A stretch of 64,000 nt of DNA. Source: Planctomycetota bacterium. GTDB taxonomy: Bacteria; Planctomycetota; Planctomycetia; Pirellulales; Pirellulaceae. Where the stretch lies: contig JACNKX010000078.1 in NCBI GenBank assembly GCA_014381825.1, positions 62,001 through 126,000 on the forward strand, given 5' to 3'. Positions 27,886 through 37,727 of this stretch are shown here, piece by piece. Within the stretch, counting starts at the first letter, position 1, and each line of letters opens with the position of its first letter. The notes beneath the pieces are model-generated. The model saw nothing but the letters and a program-made list of their open reading frames with translations. It did no database searches and had not been told where the DNA came from. The position numbers and the translations under genes are program-made.

Positions 27886-28905
27886 CTATCGGTCATATCG
27901 GCCAATCGGCCATCGCCACACCACTCGCGTTTCGCCTCCGCCACCTCGCGCTGCCAGCATCTCCGTCACATGTAAGTGACAGCAGAAGCGGATAAAGTCT
28001 TCGCTGCGCTGGAGGTACGCCTGCCAGTCGCCGAAGCGTGCGTCGTCGCGAAAGTAGAAATAATTGGCCAGTCGCTTTGTGAATTCCGCGTCGTTTCCGT
28101 GGTATAGACGCGTGTGAGAGAGAACGGGATCGTTCTGCGGACGCGCTGGCGGACGTTCAGCGGTCGGAGCTGGAGGCACGAATCCACGCGGATCGGGCCA
28201 GTCGACCGGTAGCTGTGGAGGTGGAACTAGTCCGAGTCCTACCGGTCCTTCGAATGGCACTGATTCTGCCGGTTGTTCGATTGGCTCGGGTTCTGCCGAC
28301 GGATCTAGTATTGCTTCCGCCGCTGCCAGCGAGACGCTCGCGATTGACCGAGCTTCTTCGTCCGGTGCGGGAGGAGATTGAGTCTTGAGTTGCTCCTTCG
28401 CCAAGGCGAATTCCGCCTCGAAGACCAACGATTCTGGAATGAACTCTTCTTCCGACGTGCCCCACGGCAGACCGTAACCGGGCGGGATCGGGTGATAGCT
28501 TGGATTGGCGGCGTGCCAGCGAACTGATAGTCCCATCCGCGGCGGATAGTACGGATCAAACTCGGTCACGGACCCCTCCACGATCGCATCGACGTCCATG
28601 TATCGGGCCAAAGCTTGGAAGTCCTCCGGAGTCTCTAGAGCGATACCGCTAGCAACCAAGAGACGTTTCGTAGTGCCGACGGGCACAACTTCAAAGCCAG
28701 GAATTGCTTGCAATTCGTTGTAGTACGCCAGCGCGACCAGATCCTGATCGACCGTCGGATCATTGCTCTGGTTATAGAACGGTAGAACGGCGACGCGACT
28801 GAGCTGCGGGAAAGGGTTGTGAAACTGCGGCTGATGCACGACGTCCGGAAAGGCCGAACAGCCAGCAGTCAGAACAAGCAGTAAGCAGAACGGCAGATAA
28901 CGCAT
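27886..28905 (-). CDS. Putative lipoprotein with LpoB/CsgG-like domain
   Basis: The 339-residue protein has a lipobox (LLVLTAGCSAF, acylated Cys16), and its N-terminal domain (about 25-130) looks like the nucleotide-fold part found in LpoB, CsgG or GNA1162 lipoproteins: RVAVLPFYNQSNDPTV, YYNELQAIPGFEVVP and ARYMDVDAIVEGSVTEFDPY. A Pro/Glu-rich linker (about 170-255) follows and then a unique end with RFCCHLHVTEML. Function unknown; possibly part of an outer-membrane assembly. It ends in TAG. Confidence 0.65.
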   Translation of the reverse strand: MRYLPFCLLLVLTAGCSAFPDVVHQPQFHNPFPQLSRVAVLPFYNQSNDPTVDQDLVALAYYNELQAIPGFEVVPVGTTKRLLVASGIALETPEDFQALARYMDVDAIVEGSVTEFDPYYPPRMGLSVRWHAANPSYHPIPPGYGLPWGTSEEEFIPESLVFEAEFALAKEQLKTQSPPAPDEEARSIASVSLAAAEAILDPSAEPEPIEQPAESVPFEGPVGLGLVPPPQLPVDWPDPRGFVPPAPTAERPPARPQNDPVLSHTRLYHGNDAEFTKRLANYFYFRDDARFGDWQAYLQRSEDFIRFCCHLHVTEMLAARGGGGETRVVWRWPIGRYDR

Positions 28906-28946
28906 CGCGTAAGGGAGCCAGTCAATCGAGCAGACCCCCCTGCAAC

Positions 28947-28988
28947 GAAAAAACCGGACGAATCGATAGAATCGACCCGATCCGGTTT
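28947..28988 (-). terminator. Hairpin with T run upstream of lipoprotein gene
   Basis: Arms AAACCGGA (28951-28958) and TCCGGTTT (28981-28988) are perfect. On the minus strand the stem is followed by TTTTTT (28947-28953 complement). It stands between the start of the lipoprotein gene and the start of the plus-strand ISP gene. No minus-strand gene lies immediately upstream of it, so it is either an attenuator for the lipoprotein gene or the end of an unrecognised short RNA. Confidence 0.55.
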
Positions 28989-29182
28989 ATCGGCATATCA
29001 CTAATTGAAGATAAGTGAAATCCAAGCTTTTCCCAACATAACCGCAGGACGTCCGACTTCGCCACGATCCGCAACATTGTTACCTAAGACTCGCTTGCAT
29101 TGACAGCAGTGCAGCGTCAGAGAGAATGCGACGTTGGCCTTATGGATATTTGACGGACCTCACCAAGCGGGTTGCAGCACGG

Positions 29183-32100
29183 ATGGCTGAACATCTTATC
29201 TTAAAGACGAGCCACAAAGCAGTCGCTGAGTACTACGCGGCTCTTGAATCCTACCGTCGGCAGGACGTCGAACACGAAGGTGCCGTGAGTACTGCGTTTC
29301 AGAGTCTGCTCGATAAGTGCGGGCACAAGGTTGGTTGGACACTCATTCCCCAACAGCTGCTGGAAGTCAAAGGCCGCAAGATTCGTCCAGACGGAACACT
29401 TCAAGATGATTACTACATGAAGCGCGGGTTCTGGGAAGCGAAGGACTCGCGCGACAACTTGGAGACCGAAATCCGGAAGAAGATCAGTAACGGTTATCCA
29501 CTCACAAACATCATCTTCGAAGACACGCGGCAGGCGTACCTTTACCAGAACAGCGATCAAGTCATGATCGCCGATCTGACCGACCGGCAGGCACTTTGCG
29601 ATTTACTCAACGCTTTCTTCGCCTGGACGGAACCTGCTCACGAGGATTTCAACAAGGCAATCGACGAATTCAAAGAGCGTGTGCCCGATCTGGCTCGCGG
29701 GTTGGTCGAGAAAATCCGAGAGGCCCACAAGTCCAACTCAAAGTTTATCGAAGCGTTCGACAACTTTTTCGAACTGTGTCGCTCGTCATTGAACCCCAAT
29801 CTGAGTGAAGCGGCGGTGGACGAGATGCTCGTCCAGCATCTGCTGACCGAACGACTGATCCGCACGATCTTCGACGCCGGCGATTTCCGCGAGCGCAACG
29901 TCGTGGCCCGCGAAGTCGAAAGGGTCATCGCGGCCTTGACGAGCGAGAGTTTCAGCCGCCACGATTTTTTGCAGACGCTGGACCGCTTCTACCTGGCCAT
30001 CGAATCCGCCGCGAACACCATCACCGACTTCAGCGAAAAGCAGCACTTCTTGAACACAGTCTACGAGCGATTCTTTCAGGGCTACAGCGTGAAAGTGGCC
30101 GACACGCACGGCATCGTCTACACGCCGCAAGAGATCGTCGACTTCATGTGCGCCAGCGTCGAGCAGGTACTGCAGGCGGAGTTCGGCAAACGGCTGGGCT
30201 CGCCCGGCGTCAACATCCTGGACCCCTGCACCGGCACGGGCAACTTCGTTGTCAACCTGCTCCGCCGCGTCTCCAAACGCGACCTGCCTCGCGTGTACAG
30301 CCAGCAACTCTTCGCTAACGAAGTCATGTTGCTGCCGTACTACATCGCAGCGCTGAACATCGAGCACGCTTATTGGGAGCGATCAGGAAGCTACGAACCG
30401 TTCGAGGGACTTTGCTTTGTCGACACACTTGATTTGGCAGAAAAGCAGCAACAGACGTTTGCATTTATGAGCGAGGAAAACACAAAGCGCGTCGAGCGGC
30501 AGAAGAAAACTCCAATTACCGTTGTTATCGGCAACCCACCATACAATTTTCGCCAACTAAATGAAAACGACAACAACAAGAATCGCGATTACGAAGTTGT
30601 TGATCGGCGAATCAAGAACACTTATGCGAAGGCATCAGTAGCTACGAGTAAACAAGCTCTTTCCGATGCCTATGTCAAATTCTTTCGTTGGGCGGTCGAT
30701 CGCCTTGAAGGAAACGACGGCATCATTTGCTTTGTCAGTAACAATAGCTTTGTTGATCAGATCCCGTTTGACGGAATGCGTAAACACTTGCACGAAGAGT
30801 TTACGAAGATATTTCACGTCGATTTGCACGGGAATGTACGGCGTAACCCCTCGTTAAGCGGCACAACTCACAATGTTTTTGGAATCCAGGTTGGTGTGGG
30901 AATCACCGTTGCAGTTCGCTGCAAATGCCAGAAAGAACACAAAATCCAGTACCACCGTGTGGACGAAAGCTGGCGGAAAGAGACCAAATTGAATTGGTTG
31001 GCCACAACCCAATCAATCGGCGACGTTAGTTGGGACGTTATCACACCTGATGCAAAGTTCAATTGGCTCATCGACCCGAATGACGTCGAGTTTCAACGGT
31101 TTATTCCAATTGCGTTGCGGAAGACGATTGAGTCGGGAATCTTTCACGACTCCTCACCAGGCGTTCAAACAAACAGAGATGAGTTTGTCTATGATTTTCA
31201 ACCAAACCATCTTCGGTCGAAAATCACCGACTTGGTCGAAGCGTATAACGGGGAAGTCGACAGGTGGATTCGTGCGGGGCATCCCGACGACATCAACTCG
31301 TTCGTTGATTACGACGAAAAAAAGATCAAATGGTCTTCTCGTCTCAAGGAAACACTCTCAAGGGAGCAAAAGGCAGAATACCGTGAGTCATCGTTTCACG
31401 ACGCACTATATCGGCCGTATACAGCGAAACAGGTTTACTTCGATTCAATCTTGAACCACCGACCTGGGATGTTAGCGGTTGTCTTTCCGACCAAACGCGC
31501 GATTGATGAAAATCGAGTTATTTGTACGACCAATAGTTCACAGGTTGACTTTTCTGCGATTCTTACAAAACGATTTCCTGATGTTGCAATTGGTGGTCGC
31601 CCGGGAGCAGTTTTCCCGTTCTACGTCTACGACGAGAACGGCGGGAACCGTCGGGAGAACATCACGGATTGGGCGTTGGCTCAGTTCCAAGATCGCTACG
31701 GTGACGCGTCGATCAGCAAGTGGGATATTTTCTATTACGTGTACGGCTTGCTGCACCACGCGGGCTATCGCGACAAGTTTGCCGACAACCTCAAGCGCGA
31801 ACTGCCCCGCATCCCGCTGGCCCCCGACTTCCGCGCCTTCGCCGATGCTGGGAAGCAACTCGCCGAATTGCACCTGAATTACGAATCGCTTGAACCGTAT
31901 CGTCTGGGATGGGGCGAATCGCTGGACATTCCGTTGTCGTACCGCGTAGAGAAGATGAAATTGTCGAAGGACAAGACCTCGCTCGTGGTTAATGAGTCGC
32001 TCTCGCTATCCGGCATTCCGCCCGAAGTTTTCGATTACCGCCTTGGCAACCGCAGTGCGCTCGATTGGGTGATCGACCAATATCGAGTCAAGACCTACAA

Positions 32101-32272
32101 ACGCAGCGGCATCACGAGCGACCCCAATCGCGCCGACGATCCTGAATACATCGTTCGTCTTGTCGGGCAAGTTGTTGCGGTTTGTCTGGAAACAGTTGAG
32201 ATCGCGAAAAACCTGCCGATCCAGTTCACTCAGATAAGCAACCCAGGCGGCAAAAAGAAGAAACACAAGTGA
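29183..32272 (+). CDS. Type ISP-like restriction/N6-adenine methyltransferase
   Basis: This single-chain enzyme has about 1029 residues. The N-terminal PD-(D/E)xK nuclease-like motif is RPDGTLQD...FWEAKDS. A helical linker follows. The methyltransferase has motif I DPCTGTGNFVVNLLRR and catalytic motif IV VIGNPPYNFRQ (NPPY), so it should methylate adenine. The C-terminal specificity domain of type ISP enzymes (ITDWALAQFQDRYGD, IFYYVYGLLHHAGYRDKFADNLKRELPRIP) is present. A helicase domain as in LlaGI is absent, as in the shorter type ISP annotations. An in-frame ATG at 29126 would add 19 residues; neither start has a strong ribosome site. No partner restriction or defence gene adjoins it. Confidence 0.8.
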   Translation: MAEHLILKTSHKAVAEYYAALESYRRQDVEHEGAVSTAFQSLLDKCGHKVGWTLIPQQLLEVKGRKIRPDGTLQDDYYMKRGFWEAKDSRDNLETEIRKKISNGYPLTNIIFEDTRQAYLYQNSDQVMIADLTDRQALCDLLNAFFAWTEPAHEDFNKAIDEFKERVPDLARGLVEKIREAHKSNSKFIEAFDNFFELCRSSLNPNLSEAAVDEMLVQHLLTERLIRTIFDAGDFRERNVVAREVERVIAALTSESFSRHDFLQTLDRFYLAIESAANTITDFSEKQHFLNTVYERFFQGYSVKVADTHGIVYTPQEIVDFMCASVEQVLQAEFGKRLGSPGVNILDPCTGTGNFVVNLLRRVSKRDLPRVYSQQLFANEVMLLPYYIAALNIEHAYWERSGSYEPFEGLCFVDTLDLAEKQQQTFAFMSEENTKRVERQKKTPITVVIGNPPYNFRQLNENDNNKNRDYEVVDRRIKNTYAKASVATSKQALSDAYVKFFRWAVDRLEGNDGIICFVSNNSFVDQIPFDGMRKHLHEEFTKIFHVDLHGNVRRNPSLSGTTHNVFGIQVGVGITVAVRCKCQKEHKIQYHRVDESWRKETKLNWLATTQSIGDVSWDVITPDAKFNWLIDPNDVEFQRFIPIALRKTIESGIFHDSSPGVQTNRDEFVYDFQPNHLRSKITDLVEAYNGEVDRWIRAGHPDDINSFVDYDEKKIKWSSRLKETLSREQKAEYRESSFHDALYRPYTAKQVYFDSILNHRPGMLAVVFPTKRAIDENRVICTTNSSQVDFSAILTKRFPDVAIGGRPGAVFPFYVYDENGGNRRENITDWALAQFQDRYGDASISKWDIFYYVYGLLHHAGYRDKFADNLKRELPRIPLAPDFRAFADAGKQLAELHLNYESLEPYRLGWGESLDIPLSYRVEKMKLSKDKTSLVVNESLSLSGIPPEVFDYRLGNRSALDWVIDQYRVKTYKRSGITSDPNRADDPEYIVRLVGQVVAVCLETVEIAKNLPIQFTQISNPGGKKKKHK

Positions 32273-32303
32273 CCGGTAGTCCAACGAGCGTCAACGTCGA
32301 TGG

Positions 32304-33038
32304 CTACTCGCGCCCTTTAATACGGATGTCTTTGAATTCGACCCACATTGGCTTGCCAGCGTGGAGCTGTAGTGCCAGCACGCCGTCGAGCAACGCGTGG
32401 TCATCGCTGTCCTTAAAGTCGAGGATCAATCGACCGTTCATATAGTGTTGAATATGCTTCCCTCGGGCGATGATCACAACATCGTTCCAATCATCCAGCT
32501 TGAACAGCTTTTTGTAACCTTCGGCGTCGATCAGCTGACCAGTTACTTTCTTCCCATCCTCGCCCCATGTGGCTTTCTCGCCAACGAGGCAAGTGCGACC
32601 GCGCTTTCCTCCTTCGTCGTAGATGAATCCGGAGACGCTCGGCAAAGTGTTCTCGTTACGGATTTCATGTTGATAGCCGCGGACGACCCACTTGTTGCGA
32701 ACATTGCCATCGGTGATGTGCTTCGAGCGATATTGAATGCCGGAGTTGTTTGTCGCGTTGCAACGGAAAGAGAGCCGCAATTCAAAATCTTTCGTTCTTC
32801 CCGCTTGCCAAATGATAAAAGTGTTTCCGTTCGCCTTGATCTCGTCCGTCGTTTCGCCTCGGATGGCTCCATCTTTGACCGACCACAATCGTGTGTCGCC
32901 GTCCCATCCAGTCAGATCTTTGCCATTGAAGATCGCCTTCATGTCGGAAGGTTCTGACGGCGCGGTCTGTACGTCGTCGGCGGCAACCGCACTCAATACG
33001 GCGAGAGTCAAAGCGGCGAACGTTAAAGAGCGAATCAT
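32304..33038 (-). CDS. Secreted DUF1080 protein
   Basis: This 244-residue protein has a signal peptide (RSLTFAALTLAVLSAVAADD) and one DUF1080 domain: KAIFNGKDLTGWDGD, WSVKDGAIRGET, FELRLSFRCNATNNSGIQYRSKH, GYQHEI, and MWVEFKDIRIKGRE at the end. It may hydrolyse 3-keto-glycosides outside the cytoplasm. The ATG at 33038 has GGAG upstream. It begins 39 bases after the stop of the giant PVC-type cytochrome gene and is likely in the same transcript. Confidence 0.85.
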   Translation of the reverse strand: MIRSLTFAALTLAVLSAVAADDVQTAPSEPSDMKAIFNGKDLTGWDGDTRLWSVKDGAIRGETTDEIKANGNTFIIWQAGRTKDFELRLSFRCNATNNSGIQYRSKHITDGNVRNKWVVRGYQHEIRNENTLPSVSGFIYDEGGKRGRTCLVGEKATWGEDGKKVTGQLIDAEGYKKLFKLDDWNDVVIIARGKHIQHYMNGRLILDFKDSDDHALLDGVLALQLHAGKPMWVEFKDIRIKGRE

Positions 33039-33077
33039 TGTCTTCTCCAAAGTTGCAAGTGTTGATCTATGAAACAT

Positions 33078-36000
33078 CTAGGGTGCGGTGCGCGTCTCCA
33101 CCGTAATCGCCATGACTACCGGAGCACTGTTGTCCGGTCCTTTTACAAGACTCAACTCCGCGATCACAGCATTTCGTTTTGTGTGAAGCGCGAGGTAACG
33201 TATCTGTTTGCCGCGCAGATTATACGCGAACTTCGATTCTGGAACATCAACGCGGCGAATGTAGTCCGCGAAGTGGATGCCATTCTTCAATTCATGATCT
33301 TCGGTTTGTCCGTCCACGTAGCGAAGGCGGACGATCATTGAAACTGATCCATGCTGGCCGAAGGGACTTCCCCAACCACTCACCCCGCTCAGCAAGTGAA
33401 TCGATTTGGCCGACGTGTTTACAGGCATCGACAATTGCTTTGGCATGTTGGGCGCGAACTTGCCGTTCGGTCCGTAAAGCAAGACAGCATTAGGCACTCG
33501 CGTTCCCTGCGGATCGATCAATTGAAAGGGCACGCCTTCAAAAGTCTTTGGCTTCCAATCCGAGAAGATCAATGCTTCGGCCATGACCTTTTCGTCGACA
33601 AACATTCCGCGTGTACTGACACTCGTCGCAACCCTTCTTAAGTCAAGTCCGACGAAACGTCCCTTCGCCGTGAGGAACTCAAGCAGATTTACGATGTCAT
33701 CGTCCGAAGCTTGCTTCTCGAAACCTTCGGGCATCAGCGACTTGCGCGACGCAAGCAGTTCGTCGATCTCGGACCGTTGAATGGCGTGACGCTTCGCCTC
33801 GGCGTCAATCAACTCCAAAGACGTCCGCGTTTCGCTCGCGAGCATCCCATTGAGCACACGGCCCACGTCCGTCACGATCGTGTAGATACGGAAGTTGCCT
33901 TCGACACTGCGGCTGGGGTCGAGGATGTGGGTTAGCAATTCCGTCTTCGGGTGCACGGACATGCCGGTCAAGTCTGGGCCAATGTTCTCGCCTTCGCCGC
34001 CGTGCTTATGACACTTGGCGCACCGCTTCTTAAAAACAGCTTTGCCGAGAACCGGGTCGCCCGTCAGCTTTGCCAAACGAAGCTTTTCATGAAGCACTTT
34101 CTCTCGGTCAGGATTCGGCAGTCCACCCCCTGCCGCTAAGAGCTTCGTCGCTCGTTCCTTGAGTCGTTTGTCCGGGTGATTGCTCAACGCTTGCTTTTGA
34201 TCGAGCTTCAGGTCAGCCAACGAAAGCTGCCCGGATTCAATGCCATCAAGCAACGCCTCGGTGGTCTCGGGACGCGCCATTAACACGCGAATCACCTGAT
34301 CGCGAAGGCTCGGTGTTGTTGCCGCAGCGAGGCCCGTTAAGGCAGCTCCGGCTCCGGAAGCCGTACTGACGGTTAATGAATCGATTATCTTCGCGGCCAA
34401 CTCAGGCGGCGTTTGGGGTTTGACGAGCGCGATCAGACTAGCAACGACTGCATCGTCATTCGATCGGAATCGAACTAACTGATTTGCGGCCGCGGCGCGA
34501 TCGTTCAGTGTGACCTTAGCGTCGCTCGCCGTGCTGAGCAAAGCCCTAACAATCGAGTCAGCGTGTTTCTCTAGTTCCTTGCTTCCCCATAGCGAAGCGA
34601 GTTGGAGCAGTTGTCCCTTCGAATTCGAAGGGGCTCGTTCGAGCAACGATACCAGCGACCGGTCGGCTTTGCTCGACAGCTTTACTCGGTGAGCCCGGGG
34701 CCAGCCTTTGACAAGGCCGTCGAGTACTGCGCCGATTAGCCGCGGATCTGACTTTGAAAGCGCAGCGACCATTGTTTCGATTGCCTTTGCTTCGGCTTTG
34801 CTTCGCGCGACGTGTTCGGCAACAATTGTTGCGATCGGCAAAGACTTGCCGCCAAATGCGTCCGAGTTGTTTTTCAGTTGGACATTCGGATCGGCGAGAG
34901 ACAAGAGGAACGGTGTGGCATGTGCGGCCGCGGCGGTCGTTAGCGAGTCGGTGATCCATCGGTCCGCCGAAGTTGCAGGCTCCCGCACAAGTTGCGCGAT
35001 CGCGCGCCCAGCACTGCTGCTCTCCGGCATGTCTGCCAGCGCGAGAGCTGCGGCCAAACGAACTTGCGGATCACTGTCTCGCAGTAATCCAAGCGAAACG
35101 ATGGCGGCGCTCGATGCTATGGTTCTTGGGAGCACTCCGACTGCGTTGCGTCTTACGCCGGCCGAAGGATGCGCGAGCACACTGACGGCAGCCTTGAACG
35201 GTTCGCCTGTCGTTTCTCTAAGGGCACCAAGGCTATGCAAAGTCCACAAGGCATGCATTGCACCGACGTTCAGCCCGATGCTATCAACCGATTCGTCATT
35301 GACCAGCGCGATCAACTCTACCACGACATCAAGCTTGCCTCGCTCGACGAGCAACCGCTGAGCCTGCTTTCGCCATAGCATTGTCGGATGACGCAGTGCG
35401 TCAACCAGCTCGCTCGGCGTTGCAACTTCTAGCGAAGGCGAGGTACTCGCTTCGGATTGTCCTTGGCTTCCTGTGTAGATGACGCGATAAATGCGTCCGT
35501 GCTTCTTGTCTCGCAGGTCTGACTTGTAGGCGTTCCCTTTGCCGGTCTCGAACCCATGCGGCGTGGGGTTGTGTTGGACGATGTAGTTGTACCAATCGAG
35601 TACCCAAACATTTCCATCCGGTCCAACCTCCGCCATAATCGGCGCAGACCACTCGTCGTCGCTGGCGACAAGGTTGCAAGGACTTGTCGAATGGACGTCG
35701 GCTCCATCACGACGCAGTTCAAAAGTTCCAACCAGATGTCCGGTCGGGCCGCAGACAAATGCCGTTCGATTCCACCACGTCGATGGATACGTACGCGCCG
35801 TGTAAAGAGAGTGTCCAGCGCCTGCTGTGTAGCCGCCAAATTGATCGACTTGTCGAACGCGATCAGTAATCGGTTTGAATAGGTACGTATCGGCGATACT
35901 TCCAAGTTGCTGAGGTGACCAGCCGCGAACTTGTTCGTAATAGCGATTCGCGATCGGCATGTAAACGCTCGGGTTGCGATTTGCTGTCGAGCCGAATACG

Positions 36001-37520
36001 AGTCCTTCTTCGCTGAATCCAAGTCCCCAGGTGTTGTTGTTTGTTGATCGAACGAATTCAAGTTCTTCGACTCGTGGAGGATCGGTGTTACTCAATCGGA
36101 AGCGGAAGAAACCCATGCGAAATGCTTGCTGTTCGACGCCGTTGATCACTGGCTTGGAGTTGTTATAACCCTGCATCGCCCAAATCCAGTTATCCATCCC
36201 GTAGCGGAAGTTGCTCACGCCGCCGTGCGTATCACCCAGCGTCCAGTTCGAGATAAGCACCTTGCGAACATCGGCCTTGTCGTCGCCGTTCGTATCCTTG
36301 AGGAATAAAGTCTCGACACCGTTCTGCACGATCGCTCCGCCTCGATAGATGACAATCGCGGTCGGAATACTGAGCTGTTCGGCAAAGACCGTGAACTTGT
36401 CGGCGCGGCCATCCCCGTCGGTATCTTCACAGATGCGAATTCGATCCCGTCCTCTACCTGCTGGTTGCAACTCGTTGGGGTAATCGTACGTCTCGCAAAC
36501 CCAAAGTCGCCCGCGTTCATCCCAATTCATGGCGATCGGCTTGCCGCCAAGATCGGGCTCGCTGGCAAACAACTGCATCTCGAAGTCAACAGGCGTGACG
36601 TAATGCTTGATCGACTCTTCGGCAGACAGCGGCAGTTGCATGGCCGTCCGTGGATCACCTTGGACGCCCCACTTCGCCCCTGGAGTGTAGTTTGGGATTT
36701 TCGGACCGACGTCGACATACTTCGGCGTCTCCACATCCGCTCGCTTTGGGGTCATCCTTGGAACTTCGAAGTGCTTCGCATCGGCAAAGTCCGGCACATC
36801 CAAGACGTCGGCTCCACAGGCCCAGCGAATGCCGCGTTCAAGCAAGTTCTGAAAGCCAAGCTGTCCCCAAGTCCGTTGGTCGTGCCCCCAAGCGGTGTAG
36901 AAGACTCGGCCTTCGCCATGTGTTCGTATCCATGTCCAAGGTTCGCGCGAGCGGCCTTCCTCCTGAGGGCCTTCAACTCGATACTCAAGGACAATCCGAT
37001 TTTCTTCGTTGTGCATGTGATGAATGTAGCTCTCATCCCAGCTCGTAAAACCGTGAAAGCCTTTCATGATCGGATGCTTGGTCGGAGCAATTTGTGTCGC
37101 GAACACACCAGCGCCGTGCCGCTTGAACTGGCCACCCATCAACGCCACGACTTCCGGCGAGTTGCGGAAGCAGTAGGTCGCACAGTGTAGCGGGATGAAA
37201 CCCTTGCCTGATGCGACGTACTCCAACAGCGCCGCCGCTTGCGTCGGCCCGATTTCGTCGATGTTCGCGTAGACGATCAACCCGTGGAATTGGTTCAGCG
37301 TGTCGAGTTCCAGTGACGCCATATCTTCCGTGTATGTCATCGCGATGCCGCGTTGTTTCAAGACCGGCTCCAATTGCTGAAATCGCTCCGTCGGCACATG
37401 ATGGCCGTTATCACCCAGGAACAGGAGTTTCAATTCGGATGCATCTGCCCGGGTGATCGCTGTGACGCAGCTGAGAGTAAGTATCAGGAGGTGGAAGATT
37501 CGAGCCACTTGTCGTTTCAT
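33078..37520 (-). CDS. Giant secreted ThuA/PVC-propeller/HEAT/cytochrome c protein
   Basis: The 1480-residue protein combines several modules. After a signal peptide comes a ThuA domain (about 30-245; LKLLFLGDNGHH, FIPLHCATYCFRN, YTAWGHDQRTWG). Next is the PVC-type dehydrogenase-like propeller (about 305-680; PDLGGKPIAMNWDERGRLWVCETYDYPNELQ, DGDGRADKFTVF, DWYNYIVQHNPTPHG). HEAT-like helical repeats follow, then a class I cytochrome c with CAKCH (Cys1167, Cys1170, His1171) and a Met in KSLMPEGF. The C-terminus is probably a beta-rich binding domain. Such proteins are common in planctomycetes and probably take part in sugar oxidation in the periplasm. The ATG at 37520 has GGAG upstream. Confidence 0.85.
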   Translation of the reverse strand: MKRQVARIFHLLILTLSCVTAITRADASELKLLFLGDNGHHVPTERFQQLEPVLKQRGIAMTYTEDMASLELDTLNQFHGLIVYANIDEIGPTQAAALLEYVASGKGFIPLHCATYCFRNSPEVVALMGGQFKRHGAGVFATQIAPTKHPIMKGFHGFTSWDESYIHHMHNEENRIVLEYRVEGPQEEGRSREPWTWIRTHGEGRVFYTAWGHDQRTWGQLGFQNLLERGIRWACGADVLDVPDFADAKHFEVPRMTPKRADVETPKYVDVGPKIPNYTPGAKWGVQGDPRTAMQLPLSAEESIKHYVTPVDFEMQLFASEPDLGGKPIAMNWDERGRLWVCETYDYPNELQPAGRGRDRIRICEDTDGDGRADKFTVFAEQLSIPTAIVIYRGGAIVQNGVETLFLKDTNGDDKADVRKVLISNWTLGDTHGGVSNFRYGMDNWIWAMQGYNNSKPVINGVEQQAFRMGFFRFRLSNTDPPRVEELEFVRSTNNNTWGLGFSEEGLVFGSTANRNPSVYMPIANRYYEQVRGWSPQQLGSIADTYLFKPITDRVRQVDQFGGYTAGAGHSLYTARTYPSTWWNRTAFVCGPTGHLVGTFELRRDGADVHSTSPCNLVASDDEWSAPIMAEVGPDGNVWVLDWYNYIVQHNPTPHGFETGKGNAYKSDLRDKKHGRIYRVIYTGSQGQSEASTSPSLEVATPSELVDALRHPTMLWRKQAQRLLVERGKLDVVVELIALVNDESVDSIGLNVGAMHALWTLHSLGALRETTGEPFKAAVSVLAHPSAGVRRNAVGVLPRTIASSAAIVSLGLLRDSDPQVRLAAALALADMPESSSAGRAIAQLVREPATSADRWITDSLTTAAAAHATPFLLSLADPNVQLKNNSDAFGGKSLPIATIVAEHVARSKAEAKAIETMVAALSKSDPRLIGAVLDGLVKGWPRAHRVKLSSKADRSLVSLLERAPSNSKGQLLQLASLWGSKELEKHADSIVRALLSTASDAKVTLNDRAAAANQLVRFRSNDDAVVASLIALVKPQTPPELAAKIIDSLTVSTASGAGAALTGLAAATTPSLRDQVIRVLMARPETTEALLDGIESGQLSLADLKLDQKQALSNHPDKRLKERATKLLAAGGGLPNPDREKVLHEKLRLAKLTGDPVLGKAVFKKRCAKCHKHGGEGENIGPDLTGMSVHPKTELLTHILDPSRSVEGNFRIYTIVTDVGRVLNGMLASETRTSLELIDAEAKRHAIQRSEIDELLASRKSLMPEGFEKQASDDDIVNLLEFLTAKGRFVGLDLRRVATSVSTRGMFVDEKVMAEALIFSDWKPKTFEGVPFQLIDPQGTRVPNAVLLYGPNGKFAPNMPKQLSMPVNTSAKSIHLLSGVSGWGSPFGQHGSVSMIVRLRYVDGQTEDHELKNGIHFADYIRRVDVPESKFAYNLRGKQIRYLALHTKRNAVIAELSLVKGPDNSAPVVMAITVETRTAP

Positions 37521-37727
37521 GTTGATAGCTCCAGTCGTGCGCGGCGATTCGGGCAGCACAAACGATTCTCAGGTGCGAGCCAACTATTCTACTCGCGGTG
37601 CGGTCGATCGCTACCGCGCGCCGATCACGGAATGTCAGCGAGTCGAGTTCATTTGTTGGCCGTTGCCATTCGCATTGCCGTGCGGATCGGGTAGGGTGTA
37701 TCACCACGCGAGGATTGGAGCGATATC

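Noticed and set aside
29786-30367. 193-codon open frame opposite the ISP gene
   Set aside because: It lies opposite a well-supported domain (motif I) and encodes no recognisable protein; a shadow of high-GC coding sequence.
26579-32272. Mobile island formed by the xerC recombinase and the restriction enzyme
   Set aside because: The recombinase has the length and motifs of the housekeeping Xer proteins, no attachment-site repeats flank the region, and the genes between are ordinary.
29183-32272. Defence island
   Set aside because: Only one defence-type gene is present; neighbours are a lipoprotein and a DUF1080 protein.
35429-36061. 210-codon frame inside the giant PVC gene on the same strand but another frame
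   Set aside because: It overlaps the propeller domain fully and has no family features.
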